A stretch of DNA of 64,000 nucleotides from Leptidea sinapis (GCF_905404315.1 NC_066304.1:4774001-4838000); one strand, 5' to 3'; positions 11,175 through 24,049 are shown, numbered from the stretch's first letter. A program made the numbers and translations. Notes: a model not told the origin generated them from the letters alone.

Positions 11175-12444
11175 GTGAGTAGTGGCCGTGCATGCCAGTT
11201 TTGTTGCATTATTATTTTTTAGTTTTATAACGTGAACTCATTCAACAGAGGTTGCAGAGTCGTATGTCTATTTTTGTCGACTAGTTACTATCTTTCCAGT
11301 CATAATGACTAAGGCGAAATATAAATGATTTGTAGCATAATATTTTTTTCTTGTCAAGCCTATAATTGCATATTCGATATGCTCAGTAAATTATTCTCTT
11401 TGATTTTTCTAAACTACTTTAGATGCATTAGTAATAATTATTCATCTGTTATTTACCTAAGAATGATTTCACGTTTCTATTTTGGTAATTTTTTTAAATT
11501 AGTAAATCTGTACCCGGCATATAGTTCTAAAGGTTTATATTTATTTATTATAATACAAAACGGTTGTGTTTATTAAAAGAAACCAAAATATGTACAAATA
11601 ATTTCTTGAGTGATCAGTATTTTGGTAGATATATTAAATATAAAATCTTTAATGTTATCCTCAGAGATTGCAATGAATACAGAAAACTCTGCAAAATTTA
11701 TTATTCTATGAGTAATTTGAATGCGATTAACCTAAAAAATTATAATTATTGCGTAGTTTAGCCTTGAATATTGCTAATACACAGCTCCCAGAGACTTTAT
11801 CAAAACTAATTCCTGCATTAGTTTCCTTCTGACTAATCATCTAACTGGTCATATCCGTTCTCATTATATTTACAAAACATATAATAATTCTGATCTATAA
11901 AGTGTTAATTGAATTTTGTAAACTTTGAGAATTCCCCAGGAATTTGGTAAGTCCAAAATGCTTGCTTCATCCAAGGAAGTTCATTAATATCATCGCATGA
12001 TTCATAATCACATCAAATACTTCAAACCTCATCATGTTTTCCAATTATTTCGCATGTAATTGAGTATTTACCTCGTTTTATTGTGCAATTGTCATATTTA
12101 CTCTCTCGATGTAAGCTAGCCCATTTCTGTTCATATTTATATTTACGTAGATTGAATTTTCTTAGTGTTATTCATTACTTGTTTTTAATTGTTCCGCTAT
12201 CTACGCTTAACTAAATACATCATCAAAATAAGATCCTAGTTCTAAATTTTATTGTTTTTATTTCAATTGTCTAGATCTACTACATAAAATGAATTATTTG
12301 ATTTCAGTTTTTGTGTTAAAATACTAATATTTGGCCTACCAGGAAAGATTTTCTGGTTTTGTAGATGCTAAAATCGAATATAATTTGGCTAAATTTGGAG
12401 CTTTTGTAAATTTTGGTACTGATTTGCTTGTTTTGTGATTTCAG
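11175..12444 (+). other. Syndecan intron
   Basis: The intron runs from donor GTGAGT to acceptor TGATTTCAG. It is AT-rich, and I see no repeat family or coding sequence in it; the short ORFs at 11325-11761 have the low-complexity composition of random AT-rich DNA. Confidence 0.75.
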
Positions 12445-12551
12445 CGAGGATATTGTTTGGCGGCCCAGGAGAAGTAGACCCACGCGGTGCTGGCGTGGAT
12501 CTTCCCTCGCATCCAGATTCTGGAGATATCAATTTATCTGGAGATATTATT
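12445..12551 (+). CDS. Sdc: Syndecan, ectodomain exon 2 of those visible
   Basis: The exon starts after TTTCAG and stops before GTAAGT. Joined to the single C from the previous exon it reads PRILFGGPGEVDPRGAGVDL, then PSHPDSGDINLSGDII. Two more Ser-Gly pairs beside Asp (DSGD, LSGD) are possible attachment sites. At 107 nt it ends in phase 0, which matches the next exon's start at 13995. Confidence 0.9.
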
Positions 12552-12869
12552 GTAAGTCTAAGTCTACGTTTCAGATTGTTATTGATTTGTAGAATTATAT
12601 AGTTATTTGTTGTTGATATAATTAACACTATCTGTTGACCATAATCTAGATATCACACCGCTGTGATAAGGGTTTGAATCGTTCACAATCCAACGAAAGT
12701 TATTTCGATGGTGTGACCTGATCGGTTTATATGAGATTCTATAAAAAGGCATTTTTCTTCAAATTGATTCCTTTAGAATACTTACTGTATTATTGTATTC
12801 ATTTGAATTCATTCAATTCATAAATAAAAAATAAACTGTACGTACGTGGATAGGCCTCCACAGAACCCA

Positions 12870-13800
12870 AATTCAAAAAATATATTAAAGCTTCATTGAT
12901 AAAGAAGGCTCGGAATATCAATGTTGCGTTTGGAGAGGAGACTGCTAATGAACCGTGCTATTTTGGCTTAAACGCTTTCGTAATGGAAACTTTGATTTGA
13001 AGAACGAACCACGTGGAAGACCACACAGGTGAATAACAATGAATTGAAAGAGATAGTGGAAGCCGATCCGAGCCAAACTACCCAGGAATTAGCGGCTTGG
13101 TTTAACGTTACCTTACCAATGATATTGATTCGTTGCGTCGTATCAATAAAATAAAAATATATGAAAAATAGGTGCCTCATGATCTGCAGAAAGAAACGCG
13201 TGTTGAAACTTGTGTTGCTTTATTGAATCGATACAGAAATGAAGAAATATTGGATCGAACTGTAACGTGCGATGAAAAGTGGATACTTTTCGATAACCGA
13301 AAGCGAAAAATTCGAGCTGAGCTCAGGTAGAACGCCGCAACAGTGTCCTTGAGCAAAGCTTACCAATAAAAAGTTAATGGTAACTGTTTGGCGGTTTCAG
13401 TGTGGTGTTATTCATTATAGCTTTCTGCGATCTGGTCAAGCAAGAACTCTCAACAATGATAGCAAAACTAGCAGTGAAAAAGCCCTGACTTATGAATCGA
13501 TCTTCACCATAATATCTCCATGATAACACTAGACCTCATACAGCACGAGAAACCGTTTGAATTTTACCGGAATTGCAAATAGAAACCATTCACTCTCCAT
13601 ATTCGCCAGACCTTGCTCCTACGGAGTTACATTTTTTTCGTGATTTAGACAATTTCTCTGGAGGCAGTACAAAATGCTTTCACACAGTTTGTCGAATCTA
13701 GATCACAATTGCAAAGGTATAAATGACCTTTCTATTAGGTGGCAGGAATGTATAGATTATGATAGTAATTATTTTGATTAAATAAATATGTTAAATTAAA
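12870..13800 (+). mobile_element. Mariner transposon, degraded, in syndecan intron
   Basis: Translation in shifting frames gives a recognisable mariner transposase: helix-turn-helix region LKRFRNGNFDLKNEPRGRP, a VPHDLQ-type linker motif, TCDEKWILFDNRKR with the first catalytic Asp, VTVWRFQCGVIHYSFL, and SPYSPDLAPTELHFFRDLDN with the last catalytic Asp. Stops and frameshifts run throughout. It looks closest to the cecropia-type mariners. Exact inverted repeat ends were not resolved. Confidence 0.82.
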
Positions 13801-13994
13801 AAAAAAAACAATTTCAATTTTTCACACAAATCTGCAATTTCATACCAACTTTAAGCCCTATTATTATATACATTATTAAATTTCTCTTTCTTTATTATTT
13901 CTATAGTTCTAATGATGTTTAGATATGCCTTTATAAATTATCCAAGGTTAAATGATTGACTTTCATGAGTAACATTTGTTGACGCTTCTTCCAG

Positions 13995-14121
13995 GATCAG
14001 AGTCCAGAGGGCTCGAACCTGGAGCCTCAGCAGCGCCCGGCTGACAACGGCGTGCTCATCATGGACCCGGCTCACGAAGATCGCGCGGCAAGTTTTTTCT
14101 CGCAGCCCGGCATACTTGCCG
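13995..14121 (+). CDS. Sdc: Syndecan, juxtamembrane exon
   Basis: Acceptor TTCTTCCAG precedes GATCAGAGTCC and donor GTGAGT follows at 14122. It encodes DQSPEGSNLEPQQRPADNGV, LIMDPAHEDRAASFFSQPGI and LA, with one base left for the next codon. This is the short extracellular stretch before the membrane. The frame is continuous with both neighbours. Confidence 0.92.
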
Positions 14122-14317
14122 GTGAGTATGACTCAATCTATTTCCTACTGGCGATGGGGAAAATCGTTATTTTACTGTCACCGTGACTTTCGATCCAGTT
14201 CCATTTATGACTTTTAAGTCACCGTGACTTTGCCACTTAGATTCCAATGACTTCATAGTTCCGTACAGTTATTTAATAAAGTAAAATTTAGTTTACGACA
14301 AACTCACAAAACATTAC

Positions 14318-14404
14318 GAGCGTACAGGTAACCTGATGTTAAGTGATCACCGCCGATCACATTATCTTGAAACACCAGAGGAATTACAAAAGGGTTGCCG
14401 GCCG
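14318..14404 (-). repeat. Jockey-like LINE tail fragment
   Basis: The reverse strand contains the GGCGGTGATCACTTAACATC tail and CTCTGGTGTTTCAAGATAAT, the non-coding end of the Jockey family seen at 7325. It lies within the last syndecan intron (14122-15399), which otherwise shows only AT-rich sequence. Confidence 0.65.
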
Positions 14405-15399
14405 GTTGGTTGATATATTATGACACCGTAACATTGACAGTGACTTTAAGAACGCTGTGTCTTTGGCACGTTGTTAGTTTGGGATAGATCACTGTGACAT
14501 TTCAGAACAGCTACCCACCTCTATATATTACTAGATGGTGATGCGCTTCGCTTTACAAATGCATTTATACAAAATATCATATCGAAATATAAAACCTGTT
14601 TTGTTAATTACGAAATTTGCAGAAGTTCAATGATAACAATAATAATTTCCTTTTTCACTGTTCTTGTAAAACGTGATTTGTGATAGATTTGTGCTGTGAT
14701 ATCGCCGCTCTTACAGACTTGTACGATAAATTGTGACTATTTTGCTTAACAAGTCAATATAAAAATACTGCAATTCTTTGTATTATTTTTAGTATAGTGG
14801 ACACGTTATAATATGATCTAACGATAACTTTAAAAACATTTTTTTTTTTTCTTTAAAAAATTTCACATTTTAATGTTCCCGTTGTAAGGTCAAAAAATAT
14901 GGCCGCCGCCAGCTAAATTCAAATAGTTAAATATTAATATATTTTGTCTTCAAAAGCGTTCCGTTTTCTTTTAATGTGTGCAATTAATAATACACTCGGT
15001 AAAAAATTCTCTCTGGAATTTTTGTCTAGGGATACGTAGAGATTGGTAAATTTTTGACAGCTGCCTTGCCGTGTACACTTGTACACGAGAGCTTATGAGA
15101 GTAGCTTATAATGTCACAGCAGAGCTGTCAAACTGTGCGTCAAAAATTCATCTTTAGAATTATTGATACAGAGATGAAATTAAAAAATATTAAGGGTCAC
15201 GAGTTAAAATTAAAAACTAAAAAAAATCTGTTATTTTGACAGTTTTTCACTGAAAACTTTGTCATTGCGTGGCGTTGTATTCAAAGCGCGGTCAAAACAC
15301 AACTGAACGAGAACTTTGCCTAATAGACTCGTAGGCAGAATTTTGCTTCAGACATTTTTTGAGTCAATAAATGTAGCATATTATATTTTCTGATTTCAG

Positions 15400-15572
15400 C
15401 GGTTATCGGTGGAGCAGTGGTGGGACTCCTCTGCGCTATACTAGTAGTAATGTTTATAGTCTACCGCATGAGAAAGAAGGACGAGGGCTCGTATGCTCTG
15501 GATGAGCCCAAGAGGAGTCCAGCGGCCGCCTCGTACGGAAAGGGTCACAACAACCGCGAATTCTACGCGTGA
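15400..15572 (+). CDS. Sdc: Syndecan, transmembrane and cytoplasmic exon (C-terminus)
   Basis: This exon gives the firm identification. After TGATTTCAG it encodes a membrane segment, AVIGGAVVGLLCAILVVMF, with a small-residue GxxxG-type motif, then the basic stop-transfer RMRKKDEGSYALDEPKR, which is the conserved C1 region. A variable stretch follows, then NREFYA and TGA at 15570-15572. The EFYA terminus binds PDZ domains such as syntenin. Animal syndecans share this C1-variable-C2 layout, and nothing is missing or truncated. Confidence 0.97.
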
Positions 15573-17110
15573 GAAGACACAGAACAAACGATGCCACCAT
15601 TACAAATGTCAGACACTCAAAATGGCCTCACGTCATTTTGATACAATATTTAGTTTCGACTCTGATGAGATCCGTTATACGATTATTTTTCGAACGTGGC
15701 TAAATTTGTTCTGTGTAAACACTATATTTGTACTCATTGTACTTGTGTGTACAGTCATTGTACATTCATTTGTTGTTTGTCGAATCAATGTTTTAAGTAA
15801 ATTATTGTTTCATAAGACCAATTCGGTAAACGCGTATTTCGCCTTGAGACCAATGTTTTTGGAGTGTAATTGAATCTGAATGGAAACACTTGTACTATTT
15901 CTAAGAATGTGCCATTCTCTTACCATTCTATTGTACATTTCCTACTCGTAGTTCTCTCTATAGTCTACGTCCATATCCCATTTTAAATAAATAAACTAAA
16001 TATCAATCTATGTATATAAATATTAGATCTTAATGTGTATCTGTTTAAAATCCTAGTAAATGCTTTATGAAATAATTATTGATACCTACTCATATGATAA
16101 ATTAGTAAATGTAATATGATATCAATTAAACTAACTCTATAACTAACATTGAATTTACTTTTTTTTATATTTGTGTAAGTAGAACTCCTAAAAGTTGTTT
16201 CGCTTAAAGAAACTTATATAGAGTTTGCATCGAAGCTTTTCATTTTTATACATAAACGGTTTATTCTTATATAATTATTTCGCTTGAATGCTCCTCTAGT
16301 GTAATTATATTTTATTAATACTTTTATGTATTGACAGGTTTTCTCATAAATTGACTCTTCTTCATATGTCACTAGCTAAATATAAAATTGGTAGTGTTTT
16401 GTTTTAGTGTATGTAAAAGGGCCTACATCGCTTAGTATAAAGTTTTGTATGGCAGGAGGTACACTCAATATATGGATTTTAATGGATAGGTCGGTCGGAT
16501 CAAATGATTATTAATATCAAAATTCAAACAGATGCAACTTGATTGTATAAAAAAGAAAATTGCTAAGTCTCTTTTATCATAACTTGTCAAATTGCTATGT
16601 GTTAAAAAATTTAAAGTTGAATAAATTATGAATGTTTTTTTAAGATTTCTAAATGTACCTACAATATTTACATTTTATTAAAATAAAAGTATGAAGTATA
16701 ACATACTCAGACATGGCCCCCTATTCAGCCTTTGACCCTAATATATTCTAAATTCTCTTTACATCTAGTTTTTTACGATATTTTACGTTTTTTTTTTTAG
16801 TTTTAAGAATAACAATTATGTTAACTTTGGCTATGATTTATTGAATATTGTTTAAGAATTTTATATTTCGCCTTATTTTTAATGATTTACAAAAAATTTT
16901 TAAAACAATTTTTACCTTTAAATGAATTCCTTTCAGGTTCTGATTTGAATACTGTTTAAGCATATTATTATGTAAAAATATTTGGTTTCATAAATAAGGC
17001 ATCTGTTGTATTATAATGATTATTATATTTAATAAACATCAGGTTGTGCGTTCCAGTCTAATCTATACCTTGTGCCATCTCACAATAAAGCCTATTTTTG
17101 CTTCGATTTC
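15573..17110 (+). other. Probable syndecan 3' UTR
   Basis: This AT-rich stretch follows the stop codon. Candidate polyadenylation signals AATAAA occur at 15986-15995 (two overlapping), about 17030 and about 17085. I cannot tell which is used. The ORF 15493-15873 is an out-of-frame reading of the last exon and its UTR. Confidence 0.55.
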
Positions 17111-19450
17111 TAATTGAATTTCGGCAGCCAGTTTTAAGTCAATTAATTTATTGTGAATATTTAATTTACTGTAAGCAGTTCTATATTTATTTGTCTAGTG
17201 GATATTTTACGAGAAAATATTATAGGATCTACTAGCATTATAGGAATAAAGTTTATCTAATTATAATTCACGCAGCACGACTAACATATTGAATTTATTC
17301 AGTAATGATTTCATCTGGGTTCAAGTTAGGTAACATATTTGGCTGAGCTAAGTGACTTACTATACACAAACATATTATACTTATCATGCAAAGGAATGAA
17401 AGTTGATAAGTTTCTAAATATTGAAGTGAAAACTTTCTTTAGCGGCGTTGAGCACTTTTCTTGAGATGGGTATAAAATGTTAAACTCGCGTCAGGACACG
17501 TGGCCTGATCGAAAATTCGTAAGGCGGAGGGACTCGAGTCTTTTCTGACAATTATAAACTATATATAATATAATTACGAAAATATATTTTGGAAGCTGAA
17601 TTATGTAATATAAATTTTTACTTTTGTGTAGGAATATAAATGAATATTGTATTTAACCACAAAAATGCTAGTACTTTTATTCTGATAAATAAAACAATTC
17701 GTGCGAAATTATTCCCTAATCATTCCAAAATATTCAAAAATGCACAACGTTAATGATCAAGTTTTCACTTGCAATGCAACGCGTTAATTTTTTTTTTTTT
17801 CAACAAGATGTTTGAAATAATTGATTTTGTGAAGCTCTATAGCCTATATTTAATTATAAATTCAATCGATTATTGATGTATAATAAATTTGACCCAAAAT
17901 GAAACCAATATTTGAGTAAAACAATAGGAATACATTCCCTCGAATCAGTAAAAGATTTACAACGCTCACTTAGAATAAGAAGTGTATATTGTAATTGTAA
18001 AGTCTTTTAGAACTAATGAAGTTATTTATAAATAGTCGTAAATATCAACCAAATAAATATACTAAAGGTTAATCTCTCTTTCATTGTAGTTATTATCTTG
18101 AGGTGGGTACTATAGTCAGCCCTGAATTAGCTTAAAACCACAGTACAGAAAAATGATTCGACTCTCGATACATTGCCAGCATATTCGGCCTATCTCATGC
18201 TACATTGAAAATAATAATGACGTCATTTAATAGTAAGATTTTAATTTCTAGTACTCACCTTTTTACCTAGTTGTATTTTTGTAAATTTGAATCAAATATT
18301 CATCTCTTTAATGATTCATTTATATAAATAAAATTAGGAATTCTACATAATATATGTATCTTAGATCGAAATAATATAATATATGTGGTTTTATCGAAGT
18401 ACTATATTCTTAAGTCATATATTGTATTAAATAAAATTACTTCCTTTATCTTTTAAATAAATAATAAAGTTTAAGTTTTTTTTTGCATAATCTAATCCGT
18501 TTTAAATATTATACATTGTCAACTTGTCTAAAAATTACAACGGTCTAAGTACCTACATTATATTTTTCGAAACGACATTTAGACCTATTTTCGTTTTTAA
18601 GCCACTTAGATATTTATTGGTATATAAATATTTGGCAATGTTTTCATTTATTACTCTGAAATCAGGCTCTCGTGGCCTCATTAAGTTACACTTTGCTTAA
18701 TTAAAACGATATGTTTACTTCTAATACTTGCCAACGAAATAATTTCAAACGATGCAGCTCCGCGTAGCTAATTAAAAATATTAAGACCATTTGCTAGTTT
18801 TCATAAGGAAAAATACAATATGCGTCTTACATTTGTAAAATCCTTATTTCATTTAAAAACTGATTTTTTTAATAAAACAAGATATATTTATATGCCTTTT
18901 TATGTAATCATTAGGTACTGTTCAGACGTCTTTGAACAACAAATAAGTGTTTAAGTCTTGTTTAGAACTCTGAGAGAGAAACATTCACTTTTTGTTGAAA
19001 TATTTTAGAGGATCTTTGAAAGTTTTTTACTATCTATATTGAAATATATATAAACATTCTTTATTATTTCATTCTATAAGTCATAACACAGTTATTGAAC
19101 ATTGTCACTACTGACAGATATTACGTAGAAAGGCATATTCTTATAATCTTAGACTAATTGTTTGCTATAGTTACTCTCTAAGCCTAGTTAAGTTATCGTT
19201 TATTGTTCCAATGTCCACCTTGTAAATACACTCCTTTACACTTAGGTTATTATACAGGTGAATTATAGAATGAGCAGTTTTATTTCTTTATACCCTCATA
19301 GACGGCTCATAAGATACCTTCGAAAAGCCTTAAATGCTCCTTTGATGCGGCGGTGATCACTTATTAGCTTTAACTCCCGTACCTACTCAAAAGCATATAG
19401 TTTTAATTGAGTAGAAAATGAGACTAATGAATTTCAAATTTATTAATTTA
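17111..19450. other. AT-rich intergenic stretch, nothing recognised
   Basis: No coding exon, RNA gene or named repeat was recognised, apart from a short Jockey-like tail remnant near 19350 (GCGGCGGTGATCACTTATTA). Further AATAAA words at about 17690 and 18055 could belong to a longer syndecan 3' UTR. Confidence 0.5.
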
Positions 19451-19451
19451 C

Positions 19452-19777
19452 CTACTACCCTCCAGTGGGAAGCTGCCTTGCACCGCATGCCGGCTAGATT
19501 ATGGGTACCAAAACGGCGCCTATTTCTGCCGTGAAGCAGTAATGTGTAAGCATTTGGTCTGAAGGGCGCCGAAAATAAATAGTAAAATAGTAACATTAAT
19601 GGGCAAATAAGACTTGACATCTTATGTCTCAAAGTGACGAGCGCACTTGTAGTGCCGCTCAGAATTTTTGGGCTTTTTCAATAATCTTGAGCGGTACTGC
19701 ATTGTAATGGGCAGAGCGTTTCAATTACCATCAGCTGAACGTCCTGCTCGTCTCGTACCTTATTTTCGTAAAAAAAA
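19452..19777 (+). repeat. SINE-like family S copy, near full length
   Basis: It begins CCAGTGGGAAGCTGCCTTGC, passes GCCGGCTAGATTATGGGTAC and TTTCTGCCGTGAAGCAGTAA, and ends CGTCCTGCTCGTCTCGTACC plus an A-rich tail. A short AT-rich insert after GGGCGCCG (CTGAAGGGCGCCGAAAATAA) distinguishes this copy. Confidence 0.8.
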
Positions 19778-20972
19778 CATTCCACCATTTCAAACAACTT
19801 TGAAAAAGTTGATATTTAATGGGAAAAAAGTTTCAGCATCTTACCTAATATTTACAGAACATCGTCTCTTCGATTTATCTACTTGTGTAAGTAATTAAAT
19901 AATAAGTTAACTCAAGAGTTATGAGTGGAGAACTTGCGAACTGGCACAATACTTTACCTTATTGTAGTATTAATACGCGCGGTGGCCACGCCAGTGTGGC
20001 TGTCCAGTAGGGACTCACGAGCGAGCAGTGATGCACGTTTTCTTCGTCATCTACTTCAGCGATCAGACAGATATTTTGAAAATGGAGAAACATACAAATA
20101 AACAAAAATAAAAAAGGGCATTGCGATCCTAATTTAAATTTTTTAAGCTTCCTAAAGACGCTGAAACAATCTTAGTAAAGTGCTTATTAACCCAGCACTA
20201 TTATTATGAAATTACCATTCATGATAGGTACCTACTTACCTATATCAAGTACTTAGGGTCAATGGTTGTTTCGTTAATCGTACTTACACAAGGTAGGTAT
20301 AATTTTTGGTGAAAAGGACAACCCTAACGTCGTCAGAAAAGGTAAGAGTCAAGCGTTAGAAAGGGAGGCAACTTCTACTTGAGTAAAAGTTTAGGTTAAT
20401 AGCGCTGCGCGATCTGAATTGCATCTTATTGTATGTATGCCCAAGAGTCCCTTGTATTATTATATGATAAAAGGTATATATTCTTATAATCTAATAATAT
20501 ATACCTATATAAGATATAAAATATTATCAGAAAACATACTCAATAATATTGTAAAGAATCAAGCGTAATACAATATTCAAGTATTAGATAGTAGTATACA
20601 ACGCCATCTAGTGAAACAAATAAAAACTATTTGCAATGAAACATAACTATGTAGCCTACACAATATGTAACGAAAACAAAACTGGTATAGAAGAATTGTG
20701 TTAACGCGACCGCGATAGATGGCGGAGCTTGCATACCGATTGATAATCTAAAAGTAAACGATAAGAAGGTAACAAAGTAAAAAGTTATGCATTATATAGG
20801 TTGTTGGAAGTAGAACGGCCAAGTACACATACTTTTATTTTCATTTTTAAAAATAAAAGCATTTTGTTGATCTGGTCTACATTTGAGCAAACCCAACTCA
20901 CAGTGGCCAACGTTCTTATGAAACCAGTTCGTAAGTCCATAGATTGGTTGACAGAAAGATCACTCACCAGTA

Positions 20973-21018
20973 GGTGAACGTTTTGCTCGTCTCGTTGAAC
21001 TTTTTCTCATAAAAAAAC
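20973..21018 (+). repeat. SINE-like family S 3' fragment
   Basis: The words GTGAACGTTTTGCTCGTCTC and CTCATAAAAAAACAC match the 3' end of family S, preceded by no recognisable body. Confidence 0.5.
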
Positions 21019-21261
21019 ACTATACAGCACTATTACAATGCTGGTGATCTATATTTAAGAGTTATGCGCCATCTATAATTACTCTAGCATCTACTCAACT
21101 GTTTTATCAAAATGACTGCTGATAGCTTTGTTTATATTAAATTTCTAATCTTCCGTCGTGTACCGGCAAACATATTAAACGGAATAACTGAAAATTAAAT
21201 TAAATTTCTATACTGTATCAAATAAAATATAAGGATCAATATTTTCGTAACTATCGACACA

Positions 21262-21341
21262 GGCAGCGTGGCCGAGTGGTCTAAGGCGCTGGTTTTAGGC
21301 ACCAGTCCGAAAGGGCGTGGGTTCGAATCCCACCGCTGTCA
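21262..21341 (+). tRNA. tRNA-Leu (anticodon TAG)
   Basis: A complete cloverleaf is readable. The 7-bp acceptor pairs GGCAGCG with CGCTGTC (one G-T pair). A D arm with the A-box TGGCCGAGTGG follows, then the anticodon stem CTGGT/ACCAG around loop TTTAGGC, giving anticodon TAG. A long class II variable arm is as expected for leucine, and the T arm is GTGGG-TTCGAAT-CCCAC with the B-box GGTTCGAATCC. The discriminator base is A. A run of T follows at once, so the gene looks functional. There is no intron and no encoded CCA, as usual in eukaryotes. Confidence 0.95.
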
Positions 21342-21344
21342 AAC

Positions 21345-21352
21345 TTTTTTTT
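21345..21352 (+). terminator. RNA polymerase III terminator of tRNA-Leu
   Basis: Eight consecutive T residues lie four bases downstream of the tRNA's last base. A run of four or more T is the standard Pol III stop. Confidence 0.85.
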
Positions 21353-22523
21353 CGTCTTCAATTCATTCGATGATAGATTTTTGAACTATTAGAATTAGTT
21401 TTCATCTATAGAACCCTTGCCTCTTAGCCGTGTTTAATTTCAAATTTAATCAACCTTATTATAATTTAAAAAATCGGAAGTTAGACTCCACTTTCAAATA
21501 GATACAAAAAACAGGCGGAAAACGAGTTCCGTTTAATACTTGCGGTCATCAATCACGGCTTCGTAGTTCACAGCCGACTTGCGAATACCAGTTACCACAG
21601 GAATTAATTATTGATGTCAGGACAACATAGCAACACAATCACCAAATATTGACATAAAAATACCAAGAGTTGTTTTAAGTTTTATAACTTTATTTACAAA
21701 GTAATACTTATTCAATTGAATACATAAATTTTTATGCGTTTTTGTTAAATTTTCATTTATAATATGCATATTTGAATTATCGACATGGTTATAACCACGA
21801 GAAACCACGCTGGGTTTTGACAAGACAAGTATATAGGTAGATCCTCTTACGATAATACATTTTTATAGTTTATATTTGTTTCACTAGATGGCGTCGTGTA
21901 ATACTATTTAAAATTTAATATTGTATTACGCTTGATTCCTTAAATAATATTATTATAATTTATAATATTATTGTTTACCATACCCTTTTTAAGATCTCTC
22001 CAGTTAAGTCAAAAACTGGCAGGATACAAGTCCCCAGCGGCTTATTAAAAAATATAGTTAGGAGACAAAAAACTTCTAACTATGTAACGGAAAACCCGTA
22101 AGCCCTTTTTATGGTAAGAAGAGATCTATGCATGTGTCTATTTAGATACTATTATGATAGGTACAGCTGTTTTGGAGTGATAATAGAAACATTCAAATAG
22201 ACCAACTCTCACATTTATATATTATACCTATTTATTATTTCTGCGAATGTGAGTTTGGCTGTCTGATAAACGTTTAAAGTTATGATTGTTTGATAATGTT
22301 CAAATACATGGCAATTTCGAATTTTGTATGGATAATAAATATATACAGTTCAATATGTAGTCCATAGTGCATCTTGTCTTATCATAAATCGATGAACGCC
22401 GGCTGCACTCACGAAACATGAATTAGAAAGAATAAATAAAATTGAGATCCGTGACTTTAAAACGTTACGGTCAAGGGAAAAGCCTTGTTAATACATAGAT
22501 ATGATGGATCGACAAAGTATATA

Positions 22524-22830
22524 TCTAATATATAAAATTCTCGTGTCACGGTGTGCTGGACCGAACTCCTCCGAAACGGCTTGACCCATTCTCATGAAAT
22601 TTTGAGTGCATATTGGGTAGGTCTGAGAATCGGACAACATCCTTTTTTCATCCCCCTAAATGTTAAGGGTGGTCCACGCCAAATTATTTTGTTAATCTTT
22701 TTGAAATTTTGTGTGTGTGAGTCAGCATTAAAAATACATGCAGCTTCAAATTTTCATCCATCTACGATCAACAGTTACTTTTGTATCGCGTTTTTAATAT
22801 CGGCAATACAACGTTTGCTGGGTCAGCTAG
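22524..22830 (+). mobile_element. Non-autonomous Helitron (307 bp)
   Basis: This is the second copy of the element at 8951. It starts TCTAATATATAAAATTCTCG after an A, and ends CGTTTGCTGGGTCAGCTAG before a T. Internal similarity is high, including CCTCCGAAACGGCTTGACC and GGTGGTCCACGCCAAAT. It has no coding sequence. Confidence 0.87.
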
Positions 22831-22904
22831 TATTTTAAATAAGTCAATGCGGATGAAATCGCGATTGCCAATGAATGAATAAAATGACTATGAAGTTATA
22901 GAAG

Positions 22905-23475
22905 TTGTTGAGAAGCGAATGATGGGATGGCTTGGTAATAGAGCATGGCAATACTTCAAGCCGGCCCACATTCTAGCGCTCTACAAAGCGCAGGTCCGGC
23001 CACACATGGAGTATTGCTGTCATCTTTGGTCTGGCGCACCCCAGTATCAGCTCGATCCAATTTACTGCGTGCAACGCAAACCCAGTGTTCTTTATACGGC
23101 TCGATCATCTGGCGTTGCTTAAAGACGTCGCTTCTGTGTCTCTAGTGTTCCAAAAAGCTGTTTCACTTGATTCCTGCCGCCGAATTCCACTTTCACGCGA
23201 CACACACACACAAATTAGGAAATCATCCCGACAATTTGGATGTGTGGCGGTCCTCCACAGTGCAGTTTTCAAGTACTAACTTGCACGTAGTACAAAGCTG
23301 TGGAATGAGCTTCCTTGTGCGGTGTTTCCAGGACGATACGACATGGGTAACTTAAAAAAAGTGTACACCTTAAAGGCTAGCAGTCCTGTAATTTCTATGG
23401 TGTTGTAAGAGAATGTGGGCAGCGGTGATCACTTAACAACAGGTGACCCGTACGCTCGTTTCTGCTTATGTTCCA
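22905..23475 (+). mobile_element. Jockey-like LINE ORF2 3' portion
   Basis: This is the longest Jockey fragment here. It encodes the ORF2 C-terminal part: FKPAHILALYKAQVRPHMEY, then CHLWSGAPQYQLDPIYCVQR, LDHLALLKDVASVSLVFQKA, the HFHATHTHKLGNHPDNLDVW block and the familiar GTGATCACTTAACAACAGGT tail. Several frameshifts break it. The catalytic reverse transcriptase part upstream is absent, as is typical of 5'-truncated copies. Confidence 0.87.
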
Positions 23476-24049
23476 TAAAAAAACATGAATGCATGCATGA
23501 AATTATCGAAACTTTCACTCATACGTTCACCAGACCTAAAATTCGTAACGCGATTAAGTTTTAGGTTTCAGAGCAAAGTATATGAAGGGTACTAAATGTG
23601 TGAAAGCGTGACAAACAAACAGACGTAAAGTAAGGATTGATAAGAATTTAAGTGAAGTCAGCTTTGTAAAGTCAGCTTGTTGATGACTAAGAGTAATTAA
23701 ATTACTTATCAACAATATTCGTAAATAATGATTTTACACCGTCTTTGGCTTCCTGAATCACCCCATGCAATTGGCGCGATTAATTCTATTATTCGTGTTA
23801 AGTTTTTTTTTTCCATTGACCAGTGACATTTGACACCGATGACTTGAAAGTTATAAGTAATAAAATAGAAACTTTATAGTTGCCTACTCGCAGAAGAAAG
23901 CTTTAATTAATCGATGCCCATTACGGAAAAATGTATATCTACTTATATCTTACGCGAAAAATTAAAAATAAAAAAAAAATACCAAAACAAGTTTTAATCA
24001 TCTATATATTTATACGTAATGCGAAAACTTTGTCACATATTTTAACAAA

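Larger units (their letters stand above)
20465..21995. repeat. Large imperfect inverted repeat surrounding tRNA-Leu
   Basis: The left arm at about 20546-20636 and the right arm at about 21872-21958 are inverted copies. They share GAATCAAGCGTAATACAATA, CGCCATCTAGTGAAACAAAT and similar flanks, with a few mismatches. Weaker similarity (AAAAGGTAT against AAAAAGGGTATG) may extend the arms to about 20465 and 21995. About 1.2 kb lies between, including the tRNA-Leu. This could be two MITE copies in opposite orientation or one foldback element. Confidence 0.65.

Noticed and set aside
15493..15873. 126-codon ORF overlapping the syndecan C-terminus
   Set aside because: It is out of frame with the conserved syndecan reading, and most of it is 3' UTR.
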